From NCBI GenBank assembly GCA_036346225.1, contig JARFIW010001455.1, positions 372,001 to 436,000 of the forward strand: a DNA stretch of 64,000 nt, written 5' to 3'. This document shows positions 1 through 10,530 of the stretch, piece by piece; position 1 is the first letter of the stretch; every line of letters starts with the position of its first letter. Made by a program: the position numbers and the translations under genes. Source of the stretch: Platerodrilus igneus. Lineage: Eukaryota; Arthropoda; Insecta; Coleoptera; Lycidae. Under the pieces are notes generated by a model. It did no database searches. It was given only the letters and a program-made list of their open reading frames with translations, and had not been told where the DNA came from.

Positions 1-257
1 CTCATAAGCATCATAGTATTTTTCCATATCCAATGAATCACTCCCTTTTATCAACCTATGTTACTCCTGTTTATCCTAAACCTATCCTAATTATCATTAA
101 CCTCTCTTATGTTCTATTGTTTTCTAATATTTACAATGTGTACAATACCTATTCTCTAATCTATCCTAATTCATGATGATATCCTAATCTATTAATATCC
201 TATTTAATTCTCCTATCCTAATTTATTGTTAGCTATCCTATGTTCTGATGTTCTCTC
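1..257. repeat. AT-rich segment with scattered TATCCTAA words
   Basis: No coding signal is visible. The octamer TATCCTAA occurs at about 72, 83, 162, 180 and 214, with near-matches between. Read on the other strand it is TTAGGATA. This segment cuts off the reverse-transcriptase remnant that starts at 258, so it is either an insertion or the far side of a deletion. Its identity is unknown. Confidence 0.4.
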
Positions 258-924
258 CTATTTACAATTTGTCCATGAATATGCCCTCAATACTAATTTG
301 ATATCCCAAAAATTTATCTTTTCCTGGAAAAATTCACACTTCTTCATATTTAGTTTTAGTTCTGCTAAGTTTAGTTCTAACAGGATCCGTTCAAGATGTA
401 CAAAATGTTGTTCTATGTCATCACTAAAAATTAAAACATCATCCACATAATGTATGCAGAATTCTTCATATGATCCAATACACCCTGCATAGCTTTTACT
501 AATGCAGCCGTACTTGAAGACAAACCAAAAGGAACCACTTTAAATTGATAAATTTGCCCTTCTATCGAAAAACCCGTATATTTCCTGGATTCACGTTCCA
601 GTGGAATAAGCCAAAATAAATTCTTTAAGTCAATTTTTGAAAATATTTTCTTATTACCTATTGTTGCTAAAATTGTATCCATAGTTGGTGGACTGCTATA
701 TTGCGGTTTGGTCCTTTTATTTATTTTCCTAGCATCCAAACATAATCTGATGCTGTCATCATTCTTTTAACAACAACCAATGGATTAACAAAATGCGTGT
801 TTGCCTTCTCAATGATACCCTCACTTAGCATCTGATCTACCTTCACTCTATCCCTATACGCTGCTGGAATAGGATATAGCTTTGTGTTAAATGGCTCCAT
901 ATTTACGACTTCTAATTTATGCAC
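258..924 (-). pseudogene. Ty3/gypsy reverse transcriptase fragment
   Basis: Three overlapping minus-strand frames (721-924, 431-739, 258-446) together give the first two thirds of a Ty3/gypsy RT. Visible landmarks are the fingers motif VNPLVVVK, the first catalytic aspartate in FSKIDLKNLFWLIPL, the palm motif VVPFGLSS, and YVDD followed by VLIFSDD near 440-460. Frameshifts lie near 740 and 445. The thumb, RNase H and integrase are absent because the unit stops at about 258. It continues the protease ORF at 917-1571 and therefore belongs to one pol remnant. The scrap at 17.5-17.9 kb is a close relative, sharing YVDD and the HxxHLE context. It encodes no functional enzyme. Confidence 0.85.
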
Positions 925-1571
925 ATAAAAGGTTGCTATTCTGGATTCTGATCCTATTTATTTCTGAATTCTTTATTAATAATGCCTCTACCCTTTCTTT
1001 TACTTCTTCTAGACATTTTATATTATCATCAATATCCCCCTTTACATCAACTTCACCCTCAAATTTATTAATATTTATACAGTCTCCTTCGACTTCAATG
1101 CTCTCCTCATCATCCCATTTTATATTTTCCCCCTTTACATCTATTGCCTTTCCTTCGGCATTTATTTTTAAACCCAATTTATCCATTATGTCCATACCAA
1201 ATATTACATCTACTCTTAACCCCGGCACTATTATAAATTCATTCTCAAACTTTTTCTTGCCCATTTCGAATTCCAGAATTATTATTTTATTCACACTTGC
1301 AAATCTCTTGCTTTTTGGTGCTATTAAATTAAATTTTCTCATGGGCATCATGCTTCCTGTTAATTTTTCCCGTTTAACAAAGTCCTCAGACACTAACGAC
1401 GCTTCAGCTCCTGTATCAATGAGTGTTCCACCTCGACTATTTCCAATTCTCAATTTAATTATCGGTAATAAGCTTTTATTCATTTCCTTTTCCATTTCAC
1501 ATTTTATATATTCACGCTGGTGTTCGTATCCATTTATTTTTAGGGGCTTACTTGGTTTTGTTACGTTTTTT
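917..1571 (-). pseudogene. Ty3/gypsy retroviral-type aspartic protease and pol N-terminus
   Basis: The minus-strand frame carries a retropepsin signature (TLIDTGAEASLVSEDF) about 60 codons in, followed by an ILEFEMGKKKFENEF strand and an IFGMDIMDKLGLKI flap/C-terminal motif typical of gypsy proteases. A charged Glu/Asp-rich linker then leads to the RT frame. The open frame actually runs back through the primer-binding site to about 1645, so the protease lies only about 100 nt after the primer site, where leader and gag should be. The element has therefore lost gag, or gag was excised during recombination. The protease frame itself is intact, but there is no gag substrate and no complete pol. 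Confidence 0.8.
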
Positions 1572-1582
1572 TTTGTGGCAGC

Positions 1583-1596
1583 CACGTTGGGCGCCA
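1583..1596 (-). other. Primer-binding site complementary to tRNA-Lys
   Basis: On the minus strand this reads TGGCGCCCAACGTG, a perfect complement of the 3' end of animal tRNA-Lys, the primer used by gypsy-type elements. One base away the plus strand reads AGTT, so on the minus strand the LTR ends in AACT, as errantivirus-like LTRs do. This fixes the 3' border of a 5' LTR at 1598. Confidence 0.8.
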
Positions 1597-1597
1597 A

Positions 1598-2765
1598 AGT
1601 TATGTTATGTTGGCTCGTAGCCGTGCGGAACAAAAAGAAAATCAAAGAGAAAAAAAAATGACCGGGCTCAATCGGAGAGTAGGGGGGGTTGTAGAAAGCA
1701 GACTAACATACCATGTACGCGGCCGTAAGGAGTTAGTGATAATACCTGCAATAAAAAAAATTAGTTAAGCAAACCTGGAAAAAAAAGAATAGGCATAGCA
1801 GCAATGAAACATCTAAGTTATTCAGTACTTTGTAGCATGTAAATAAAAGAAACTGTTTAGATAAACTATATAATATAACAACAGTAAAAGCAATACAGAA
1901 AAATGTTTAGTACAAAGTGAGGTAATATTGGGGAGTAGCAGAAACGTTTCCTCACACACCAATTAAACATAAATCAGACAAAATGTAAAAATAAAAATAA
2001 ATAGGTAAGACACAATTGATATGAGTAATTCAGTAAATAAATAGGTAAGACACAATTGATATGAGTAATTCAGTAAATAAATAGGTAAGACACAATGGGT
2101 ATGAGTAATTTAGTAGTATTGATTTTTCTTTCTGTCTTTTTTTTGTTGTATGTTTTAAAGTAGCATGCAAGTCTATTGTAAAAGGTATCAGAACGACAAA
2201 GATATGGTAAAGCAACAGATAGATATTTAAAGTAATAACCAGTAGGAAATAGTTCAACTTACAAAAGTCCTTCAGCAACGCTTCCTTGCAACTGAAGTGT
2301 GGGATTCAACGATGTCCTGCACTAACGAAGCACTTCACCCTGGACTGTGAGGGTGTTGATGGAACTTATCACACGTTACACTAATCACACCTACGTATTT
2401 CACTGGTGTTAGCAGCAGACATTATCCCGCGTCGGAACTATGTAGTCTTGATAAATTTCTTGGTAATTCTATTTCCTAAGACAATAATTTCGAAATATTC
2501 TGAAGCACTAGTTTAATTTCAACTGGGACCAAAGGTATATTATTTTCATAAACATCCCAAAAAGCAGTGAGAAATTTCAACCAATACCTTGGTAAGCCGG
2601 TAATCTGCCATATTTCACAAATAACGAAATTTGCGCAAGCAATGATATATTTTAGATTCTTTGTTGTTAGAAAATTCAGAAACTACAGTATCACTGTATT
2701 TAAACAATCCAAAGTATGCGCCACTCCGAAAAGAAAAGGACCGCCAAACTAGATCGCACACACAG
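1598..2765 (-). other. Probable 5' LTR/upstream region of the gag-less element; outer edge unresolved
   Basis: Sequence next to the tRNA-Lys primer site should be the LTR. No second copy exists in the window, so its outer border cannot be set. It contains the 40-bp tandem repeat at 2001-2113 and poly-purine runs but no coding frame. Several AACT words could be the outer LTR end. No gene is seen. Confidence 0.4.
2001..2113. repeat. 40-bp tandem repeat, about three units
   Basis: Units start at 2001, 2041 and 2081, each beginning ATAGGTAAGACACAAT. The first two are identical. The third differs at a few bases and fades after about 2113. It lies in the presumed LTR of the gag-less gypsy element. 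Confidence 0.9.
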
Positions 2766-2824
2766 TGTTAATATCAAAAGACAAAACAACTAAAAGAAAC
2801 AGAATGGGTAAAGCACGTGTATCA

Positions 2825-3312
2825 CTTAAATACGTCCGTCAAAAGGTTCCGTAAAACACTTTTGTACAGTTAATATACAATTTTTATTTCACAAGAAAAC
2901 AACAAAAAAATCGTGCCGTGCTCGTACATGAACAATACGAAAATTAAATCCCGCAATAATTCTCACTAGTCAAAGCAAAGAGGAAACAGTATTTTTAACG
3001 TACTTAGTATATCGCAATGAAGAACAAAACACGACTCTTCGTCTGTTTATTCAACTCGTTCTATTCCAACTTCTTATCGTCTCTTATCTACCTTGTATAT
3101 CCACATAAGGAACAAAGTTTATATTTACGGCAAGACAAGGACGATGCAATTTATAATCAATTATAAGCGGTTTATAATTTTCAATTTATCTATCTTTAAA
3201 TTACTACACACGAGTTAATAAATATAAAATATAGCACTAGTAATTGCAGGAATGTACTTACGAATTGAGTATAAAAGCGTAAAACGTGAAAACCATAAAA
3301 ATGCCCGTTACA
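2825..3312 (-). repeat. LTR of a gag-only element (copy A)
   Basis: It is homologous to 4156-4614, starting at CGTCCGTCAAA and ending at CGTTACA. On the minus strand it begins TGTAACG. A short purine-rich tract (AGAGGACAAAC) precedes that start, as expected of a 3' LTR. Copy B carries about 60 extra bases near its start. The true low-coordinate border may lie further left, near 2766. Confidence 0.65.
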
Positions 3313-3321
3313 GTTTGTCCT

Positions 3322-3960
3322 CTAAAAACCCTGATTCGACGTAGATGGTCTTGCCTGACTCGTAACTTCTGCACAGGTACGGTTCATTCTTATAGGTTGT
3401 GCTGCTTGTTCCCGCTGTTGTGTTTGTAGCGTACACTGATTTATATTTCTGTCGTAATTCGTCCGCTCTGCTTCTCTTCTTGGAGTATGCCTTGTGTTCC
3501 AGTTCCTTCTAAAATTATTATGATAGTAGTTATTGTGATTGTTTCTATAAAATTGTCCCCCATAATTTCCCCTATTATTTGATCTATTGTTTTCTGTGTT
3601 TCTTTGCAATCTGCTTAAATTGTCTCGCTATCTTGGTGGCATCCTACCTTCCGATACACGACTTTGTCCTAACTCATCACAACGTTGTAAATATTCCAAG
3701 AAAATCTCCTTGTTAATATATTTTGAATCATTACATAATGTCTTATTTCTTCGCCAAAATGTCCCGCTAAGTATTTTATGATTTGAGTTTCTTCCATCGG
3801 CGGATCTAATTGCTTCACTAGACTGAATTTTGTATAGCGTATATTTCTCAGGTAATTCCTAAATTTTGACTATATTTTCCCGTAATTAAATTATCTCGCG
3901 CCTTGTATTGTTGATTATCCCCCCAAAATTTTCTCAAAAACTTACTGCCAAACTTCTGAA
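3322..3960 (-). pseudogene. Ty3/gypsy gag fragment (nucleocapsid end)
   Basis: The minus-strand frame 3322-3609 is Asn/Arg/Gly/Tyr-rich (for example NNRGNYGGQFYRNN), like the RNA-binding C-terminus of gypsy gag. Upstream, other frames read FLEYLQRCDELGQ and FGEEIRHYV, conserved gag helices, but they are separated by a stop and frameshifts near 3620-3760. The stop codon lies about ten bases before the LTR at 3312, so no pol separates gag from the LTR. The unit is either internally deleted or a gag-only non-autonomous element. Its 5' part is cut by the LTR fragment at 3984. Confidence 0.6.
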
Positions 3961-3983
3961 ATGTCCCTATCTCGTTTTCTATT

Positions 3984-4144
3984 CAGTCAGTCTTCGAACT
4001 CCATACTTCGTTGTTCAAGCTACTCACTAGTATAATAATTAATTTTAGAATTATGTACAAGTTAATCTAAATTTCATAAATAAATGTGTTAAGAGTTTGA
4101 AATTGTTTTTTAAAAACAAAGCTCCAAAGACCCGAACCTTAACT
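3984..4144 (+). repeat. R-U5 fragment of the errantivirus-like LTR
   Basis: It matches the 3' part of the 544-bp LTRs at 6621 and 15340 from CAGTCAGTC to the terminal CCTTAACT. Homology begins at the initiator that lies 29-30 bp after the LTR TATA box, and nothing upstream of the predicted transcription start is present. CGCG follows at 4145-4148, the same target word seen at the other insertions. There is no matching CGCG on the left side. Confidence 0.8.
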
Positions 4145-4155
4145 CGCGTAAACAA

Positions 4156-4614
4156 TAAAACCGTCCGTCAAATATCCTTAAAACACACGTGCGTCGACCA
4201 AACACGTTCGCCTATAAACCATACTACTTCAATCGAAATTAGCACTACACTACAGTTAATATACAACTTTTATTTCACAAAAAAAACAACTAAGATCGTG
4301 CCGTGCTTGTTCAGGAACAATTCGAAAATTGATACCGCATTAAGGCTCACTATTGTCAAAGCAAAAAGAAACAGCATTTTCAACGTAATTAATTTATAGG
4401 AACAAAGAACAAACTACAACTAACTATCTGTTTATATCAACTCGTTGCTATTACAACCTCTTATCGTCTCTTATCTAGACTTGTATATCCACATATTATA
4501 ATACGACGCATTCGCCAACGAGTTAATAAATATAAAATATAAAAATAGTAGTTACAGCAATGTATTTACGAATTGGGTAGTGAAAAAGGTTAAGTCATAA
4601 AAATGCACGTTACA
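4156..4614 (-). repeat. LTR of the gag-only element (copy B, presumed 5' LTR)
   Basis: Diverged partner of copy A at 2825-3312; it shares long stretches around TCGTGCCGTGC, CTCTTATCTA and GAGTTAATAAATATAAAATA. It is cut at its low end by the R-U5 fragment, so its primer site is missing. In minus-strand order the unit is LTR B, R-U5 insertion, gag piece, LTR A. Confidence 0.65.
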
Positions 4615-4623
4615 ATCTGTCTA

Positions 4624-4810
4624 ATGTAATTAAACACTGTATTGTGCAGCTTAACGCAGATGACACACAGCTCATAAACAGTTTCGAGCCATGTCTTATT
4701 GATGATGCTATAAAGGAAATGAATTGTGATCTACAAAGAATATCATATTGATCATAAAGAAATGTATTAGTAATTGATCCATAGAAATTTAAAGTATTAC
4801 TTGTTAGCTA
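4624..4810 (+). pseudogene. LINE reverse transcriptase scrap (ADD box)
   Basis: A plus-strand frame beginning at about 4624 reads VIKHCIVQLNADDTQLINSF and then a DAIKEMNCDLQRI helix. This is the catalytic YADD-like box and following helix of jockey/CR1-type non-LTR RTs. Three stops follow within 25 codons, although the frame continues to resemble the family. It is a short, old fragment. Confidence 0.65.
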
Positions 4811-5087
4811 AGATTGATATTTACATATCTCTTATCAATATTAATTGATATTAAAGTACAATAAGTTACTAAAGCAAAAAAATCTAGGAATCACTGACTG
4901 GTTTTAAAAATTTGTATATTAATCAAAACGGCATCCTATTTTTTTTCATTCAACAACTTGTTAATTTTTCTAAAAGTGGGAATTACACAATAGTTTGTTA
5001 ATTTTTAAAAGCGAGAATTACATGCAATGCAGATTCAGATTTTAGAGTAAAATTGAGCTAAACCGCTTAAACTGTTCCTATATAGGG

Positions 5088-5562
5088 TGTATAATTGGAT
5101 CACACACCATAAGGATTTCCATGTTAAATTCTAAATATTCAAATATTGGCTCCCCCAAATTATTTTTAGGGAAAAATCTATAGGCTGTAGCTTTCAATTA
5201 TTGAAACAATGGTAGTGTTTTAATAGCAAATTTAAAGTAGTTTTAAGATTTTCAGTATTAGTACGTATTGTCTAAAACGCAAAACTAAACTTAAATACAT
5301 CTAAATTTGTGATTAAAACATTACTAATGTTTTCAACAATTACAAGTCATAAACTATTTTTGTTAAAATAGTAGTTTTAATTTCATTATTTTTAACTCTT
5401 GTATGAAAAGTATAAAATAAGTAGTGATATGGCAGGATTCGGAATTTGTTTCTATACAAGAAACATATTTACACTTTTTCTCTAAAATAATTTGGGAAAC
5501 CAATATTTGAAGATTAAGAATTTAACATGGAAATCCCTATTGTGCATGATCTAATAATTCTA
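5088..5562. mobile_element. Foldback MITE-like element
   Basis: The left arm, about 5091-5178 (AGGATTTCCATGTTAAATTC and onward), and the right arm, about 5478-5560 (GAATTTAACATGGAAATCCC and outward), are imperfect inverted repeats about 80-90 bp long around roughly 300 bp of AT-rich filler. There is no ORF. Its size and structure fit a non-autonomous DNA transposon. Target duplication and superfamily were not resolved. Confidence 0.7.
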
Positions 5563-5689
5563 CGCCAGTAACTATAGGTCTTTCACATTACCATAAAACG
5601 GTATAACCAAGCTCTCAGGTATCAGTCAGCATTAAATTTTTTTATGATAAAGTTTATTAAATTTTCTGCTGTTCTCGTTGTTTAATAAC

Positions 5690-5740
5690 TATATATACCC
5701 AAGATGTGTGTGTGATAATCATTCAATTCTTTTATCAAGT
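5690..5740 (+). promoter_or_regulatory. TATA box and initiator of the 5767 gene
   Basis: TATATATA at 5690-5697 is followed about 30 bp later by a TCATTCAATT initiator-like word, with the ATG at 5767. The paralogous gene at 35717 has the same layout: TATAAATA at 35629 and GTATTCAATC about 30 bp downstream. Confidence 0.55.
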
Positions 5741-5766
5741 TGTAATTGTGCTGTAAACGATTCAAA

Positions 5767-6437
5767 ATGAAAACCATTGAAGAATTTATAATAAATCCTA
5801 ACGAAGTGTTGGAGGAATCGTTGGCTCCGTGGGCAGATCCACCAATTGAAACATACAATCTGATAACACCAATACGGTATGTATTCGCTGACTTAATATA
5901 TATTTAATTCTCTCTCTTAATGCATTTACTCAATCTAATATTCATCTGACTTTTTTAGTGAACAACAAGAAGAAAAAGAAAAAGAACAACTACAAACGAC
6001 TAGTTCCACATCAAAGATGAGAAACATTACAGAACCGATAAGGTAATATTTTTGCCATTCAGAGTATCTTTTTAATGTGCTAAATCTAGATATATTATAG
6101 ATCAAGGAAGAATATTTCGTTGTTAAAAAGGATGCCTGAGGAGGAGGAGGAAGATAATGATGATGATGATGGTGATGATGATGAGACCAAGGAAGAAGAC
6201 GACACCAAGGAATTTATTCGAATAGTGAAAATACCTGGATCTAAAATCCGACGCCGTCTTCTAAGCGAGCTGCAAATAATAAAAAAGCAGAGGGAAAGTT
6301 TAACGTTAAAAGAACACGAATTTTGGATGGATTTAAAAAAGCAGCGGGAACGTTTAGCATTAAAAGAAGCAAAAGTTTGGAATAACTTAGAATTGTTTTA
6401 TAAATTTGGGGTGCGCAATAATTTGGATAATGTTTAA
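5767..6437 (+). CDS. Three-exon gene for a small acidic coiled-coil protein
   Basis: Exons 5767-5876, 5959-6042 and 6101-6437 join in frame, both junctions in phase 2 after an arginine, to give 176 residues. The introns are 82 and 58 nt with GT-AG ends. Residues 1-37 form a short N-terminal module (IEEFIINPNEVLEES); about 78-101 is a Glu/Asp run; about 114-165 is a strongly charged helix with two copies of a KKQRExLxLKExxxW unit, likely a coiled coil. I recognise no family and assign no function. The gene at 35717-36342 shares exon number, phases, N-terminal motif and coiled coil, so this is a real family. No capsid or polymerase genes adjoin this copy. The acidic run is low complexity and could be less conserved. 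Confidence 0.65.
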
Positions 6438-6620
6438 GATTTCTAATGTTCTAATTAATGTTTAAGATTAAGTTCTTTCCTCAACCGTTCCTCCTTCCTA
6501 AATCCTCCGCTTTCTATCCTGGCGGACAAAGTGTACGTGTTACCTCCTCGTAGTGTTCGTTGGACGGTCAATATTTTGTTGTCTTTGTAATCTGCTAAAT
6601 GTTGGTTGACTAACAACGCG
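6438..6620. other. 3' flank of the coiled-coil gene up to the LTR insertion
   Basis: AT-rich sequence with a short GC-richer patch near 6500-6560 and no coding frame. It ends in CGCG (6617-6620), the left target duplication of the LTR element. The right target copy at 15884 is followed by AATAAAAG (about 15910), so the gene's original 3' UTR may have been split by the insertion. Confidence 0.4.
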
Positions 6621-7164
6621 AGTTATGTATCCCCCAATTATCTATATATATTGAATATATTGAATCTAATAGGAATTATTAGAAATTGTTAAATAAAGTG
6701 TAAGTTCATTGCAACATTGTAATACAAGGCTAACCCAGAGAGTTTATTAGCAGTTTATGAGAACGGAATGCAACTTTGCATCCGAGAGGGCAGTGATACT
6801 GCAGGTGGCAGGTCACAGGCGGTTAACATACCGCAATTACTTAGAAATAAGATTGTTACAATGTAATAAAGTGTACAATTAAAAGAAAAGAAGACATGAG
6901 ATCTGCAAGTTCCTACAGCCGTGTGAGGGGGCAGGTTATTATAAAAAGCCCAGGAGCTCAAGGCCCGGCAGTCAGTCTCGAACTCCATACTTTGTTGTTC
7001 AAACTACTCACCTTATTACAATTAATTAAATGTTTTTGAATTAAAGTTATTTTACAAGTTATTCAAAATTCCATTGTAATTTCTGTTTTAAGTTAAAATA
7101 AAAATTGTTAAGAGTTTTCAGAGTTGCTTTTAAAAACACCGCTCCAAAGGCCCGAACCTTAACT
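6621..7164 (+). repeat. 5' LTR of the errantivirus-like element
   Basis: It starts AGTTATGTAT and ends CCTTAACT. TATAAAA lies at 6940-6946 and a CAGTCAGTC initiator at 6969, which sets the U3/R border. AATAAA words occur near 6690 and 7095. It is directly followed by the primer site. Confidence 0.9.
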
Positions 7165-7183
7165 GGCGCAGTCGTAACGGATG
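7164..7183 (+). other. Primer-binding site (tRNA-Ser type)
   Basis: TGGCGCAGTCGTAACGGATG directly abuts the LTR end. The first eleven bases complement the ...CGACTGCGCCA 3' end of tRNA-Ser, the primer known for the 17.6/297 group of insect errantiviruses. The unrelated element at 55.4-59.2 kb has the same TGGCGCAGTCG. Confidence 0.75.
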
Positions 7184-9371
7184 TCAAAAGGGCACTGAAA
7201 ATCGGAAGATTGGTGACCAAGAATTTTAATTCGCAATTTTGACAGAACCCAAACCAGGTTGGAGGAAGAACACAAATCGTCCAAATCCAGCAACTGACCA
7301 ACGTGGACAAGATACAGCATCGATCAAGCCCACAAAAGAAACAGATGAAGAAATTAATGTAAGTTCATTTCCTTTAAAACCACTTGATCTCACAAACTAT
7401 AATTGATATATGCTAGTTTTATTATTTTATTATTTGATTACCATTTATTATTATTTTATGAATTTTATTCTATGCCAATTTTTTTTTGAAAATAATTACA
7501 AAGAGAAATTATTTTCAAACGAGAATTTATAAAATTTTATCAGACTTGAATGTTTCAAGAGATTTCTTTGAAAGCCAAAGAGAGTTGATTACATATTTAA
7601 AAGAGATTTTTTTTAAACGCAAAAGAGACTTGATGTTTAAGAGATTCTTATCACAATTATTAGAACAAACCCAAAAATAAACCAAAAATAACGGACGCAC
7701 ATCCGTTAATACCAAAATACGAAAAATTAACTAGCGCGATACAAAACGCACGTTTAATCCGGTAAACTAAAAAGACAGAACGCAAATTAATTACAAAGCT
7801 AAAGGTAATTCTTCAAACAAGCAATTACGGAACGATTATTTAAACCATTGACCTCTATCATACTGTATAAACTACAGCAAAATACTCTGCAAACATATCA
7901 GTAACTGAAACCCGTGTAACTTAAAACCAGCGTGCAATCCTCACCTAAGATAAGCAAAGTCCGCAAACGCAACATCATTATTACCTCAGAGAAATCGCTA
8001 TTTAAAACAATAACTTTCAGAATAACGCAACGCAATTTGCATTAAGATCCACAAGTAATTAATCCATAAAAGCGCATAAAATTGCAACCAGCATTTAATA
8101 AAAACTATTCACCACCGCAATCTATAAATAAATTGCAATTATCTTAGTACAAACACGGAATAAAAGCTAAACGTTTTTAATTAAAACTACTCATCATCTA
8201 TAAATTGCATTATCCCAGTACAAATACTGAGTAAAGCTAAACAGTCATCGTAAAAAAGTTTTAATTAAAACGCTCATAATTGCAACTTGAAAACTTACAT
8301 TACGGAGAGATTCAATTACAAACATGCATTATAATTGAATACGGAAATATCTAAGAATAAACAGACGTAACATTGTGCAAAGCAATTAGCGAGTAAAGAA
8401 GCGAATTATTTAATTCCCATGAACTGAAAATAACACCTGTGAATAAGTGTTAATTACCTCAATAGGTATAGTCGTATGCTATTCAGCACGTACGCAATTA
8501 CCAAGAAATTAAACTACGTCTTCTAGTGATTACAATTACCAAGTAAGTAATTAACCTGCAAGTTAAATTTAGAATACAAAGAGACAAGACAGACAAACTA
8601 TACGTTTATGCAACTTAATTAAAACCCACGGAAAAGGATATAATTACAAATTAACAGAACTGAACTAACACAAAACGAAGTAAATATCGCGAGAACAAAT
8701 TTATCCACTCCAGATTCTTCAGAAAGCAGAAACTCAAGCAAACTCAAACAAATTAAAACCGCAAGATAAAAACAGGCAAATTCAAGGCTAGAGTACTTAA
8801 ATCAACATTATCGAGTATAAATCTCACAAGTTTATTACCGCACTGTGTAACTAAGTACAAATAACAGCAACTACGATTCTAAAAATAGCCCGACGCAGTA
8901 TAAACTGAAAATTAACAAATCCAAACCCAAAATAACGATAAAAATAACCAAATTAATCTCAATTTTTACAAAATTTAAATTTACCCAATCTAAACGAAAA
9001 ATTAATAAATCCAAACCAAAATTAAAGCTACAAATAGCAAAGTCAACCTCAAATTTTACAAAATTCGAAATTATCCAATCTAAACGGAAAATTACAAAAA
9101 CCAAACCAAACTAACGTTTCAAATAGCAAAATCAGCCCTAATTTTTACAAAATTCGAAATTATGTAATCTAAACGAAAAATTAATAAACCTAAACCAAAA
9201 TTAACGTTACAAATAGCAAAACCAACAACCCCAATTTTTACAAAATTTGAAATTACACTACCAAAACAGAAAATTAGTAAATCCGAAGCGAAAATAACGA
9301 TACACAGCGAAATAAACCTCAATTAAAAAAAAAGATATAAATAAATTTGAAATTACCCAAAAGCGACCAAC
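7184..9371 (+). other. Long A-rich leader with a 90-bp repeat array
   Basis: About 2.2 kb lies between primer site and gag, A-rich on the plus strand, without a convincing ORF. At the 3' end, units of about 88-93 bp start near 8961, 9051, 9140, 9233 and 9321. Each unit has an AATTTTTACAAAATT core, then a CCAATCTAAACG block and an ACAAATAGCAAA block. The array ends just before the gag ATG. The position matches the gypsy leader, where an insulator of repeated protein-binding sites lies; the sequence here is different. Confidence 0.75.
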
Positions 9372-10530
9372 ATGAGTAGTGCTGACATGAAACTTTATTT
9401 AATGACAATCCAGATATTTGATGGTACCCAAGCCCATCTTGAGAATTTTATTGTAGCATCCGAAATGTTCCTGAAAACCTTCTACAAACACGGAGATAAC
9501 GAAAGAAATTCATTGCTTATACGCTTGATAATAAGTAAACTAACCGGAAGGGCACTAACCTTAATCGCCACTAGAGACGATCTACAGGAATGGCAAGACT
9601 TTAAACAGATACTAATTGCATATTTTGAAGACCAACGTAACATAAAATGCCTGGTACAAGACCTAGTAAACTTCAGAATGGAACACAACCAATCACCCTA
9701 TCAATTCGGAATGAAATGCCGTGAGAAGTTTAATCCTAACAAAATTGAAAATCGAAGAACCCGATCAAAACGTTCGACATTTAAAAACAAAAATGTATGA
9801 CGAAATAGCACTGGACACGTATATAAACGCTTTACCAGAACGACTATCGGATAAGATCAGATACCAACGTCCCCAAAATCTAGAAGAAGTCATGAACCTA
9901 GTAATAGAAGAAGAAAATGTAATGTATTACCGCAACAGACTATACAACCCCAACGCGAATAAAAGTTATTCACCAATAAAAACTATACAAGCCACAAGAC
10001 AAACAATCCCTTAACAAAAATTCACACCCTTCAACGCACAAACAAATCAACCGCGAATTAATAACCCAAATTTCAACAATACGAATTTTAATAATCAAAA
10101 TAAACATTTTCCAAAACTAACGTTTAACCCAACTTTTACGAAACCCGCATTTCAACCAAGATTTAATCAAAACCTAAACCAACAAAGACCAGCATTCAAC
10201 GCAAACCCCAATAGAAATAATTATAATAATTAATATAAACCAACACCAATGGATACCTCATCTGGTAACACCAGACAAAATACAAAGATAACACATATCC
10301 GACCAAACCCTCATCAGAAACGCAATTTTACATCGGAAGAACTATTTCATCAAGAAGTAGAAAAATTTGATACTGACCAAAATAATTACATTCAGACAGG
10401 TACGAACGATGAATCAAACCATGCAGAAACTTATAAACGCGACGAACAATACGAAACTTACGAGGAGTACGACGAAGGAAACTCGAACTCAAATTTTCAA
10501 ATAGACCAATTCATAACCGACCAAACTTAA
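9372..10530 (+). pseudogene. gag of the errantivirus-like element
   Basis: ATG 9372 opens a gag-like frame. Helical capsid motifs follow (FDGTQAHLENFIVASEMFLK, LIISKLTGRALTLIA, LNALPERLSDKI in the sister copy), then an Asn/Phe/Pro-rich nucleocapsid-like region lacking CCHC knuckles, and an acidic tail (YETYEEYDEG). It is broken by a frameshift near 9720 and in-frame stops at 10012 and about 10231. The copy at 40128-41262 reads through the first two sites, which confirms they are lesions. The role would be capsid assembly around the RNA; this copy cannot do it. Confidence 0.85.

Noticed and set aside
891..1661. 256-codon plus-strand frame
   Set aside because: Exactly antisense to the protease-bearing pol frame; Phe/Ser/Ile-rich by base composition, no motif.
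8871..9322. Two repetitive minus-strand frames (77 and 67 codons)
   Set aside because: They only translate the 90-bp tandem repeats in the leader; the unit is not a multiple of three throughout.
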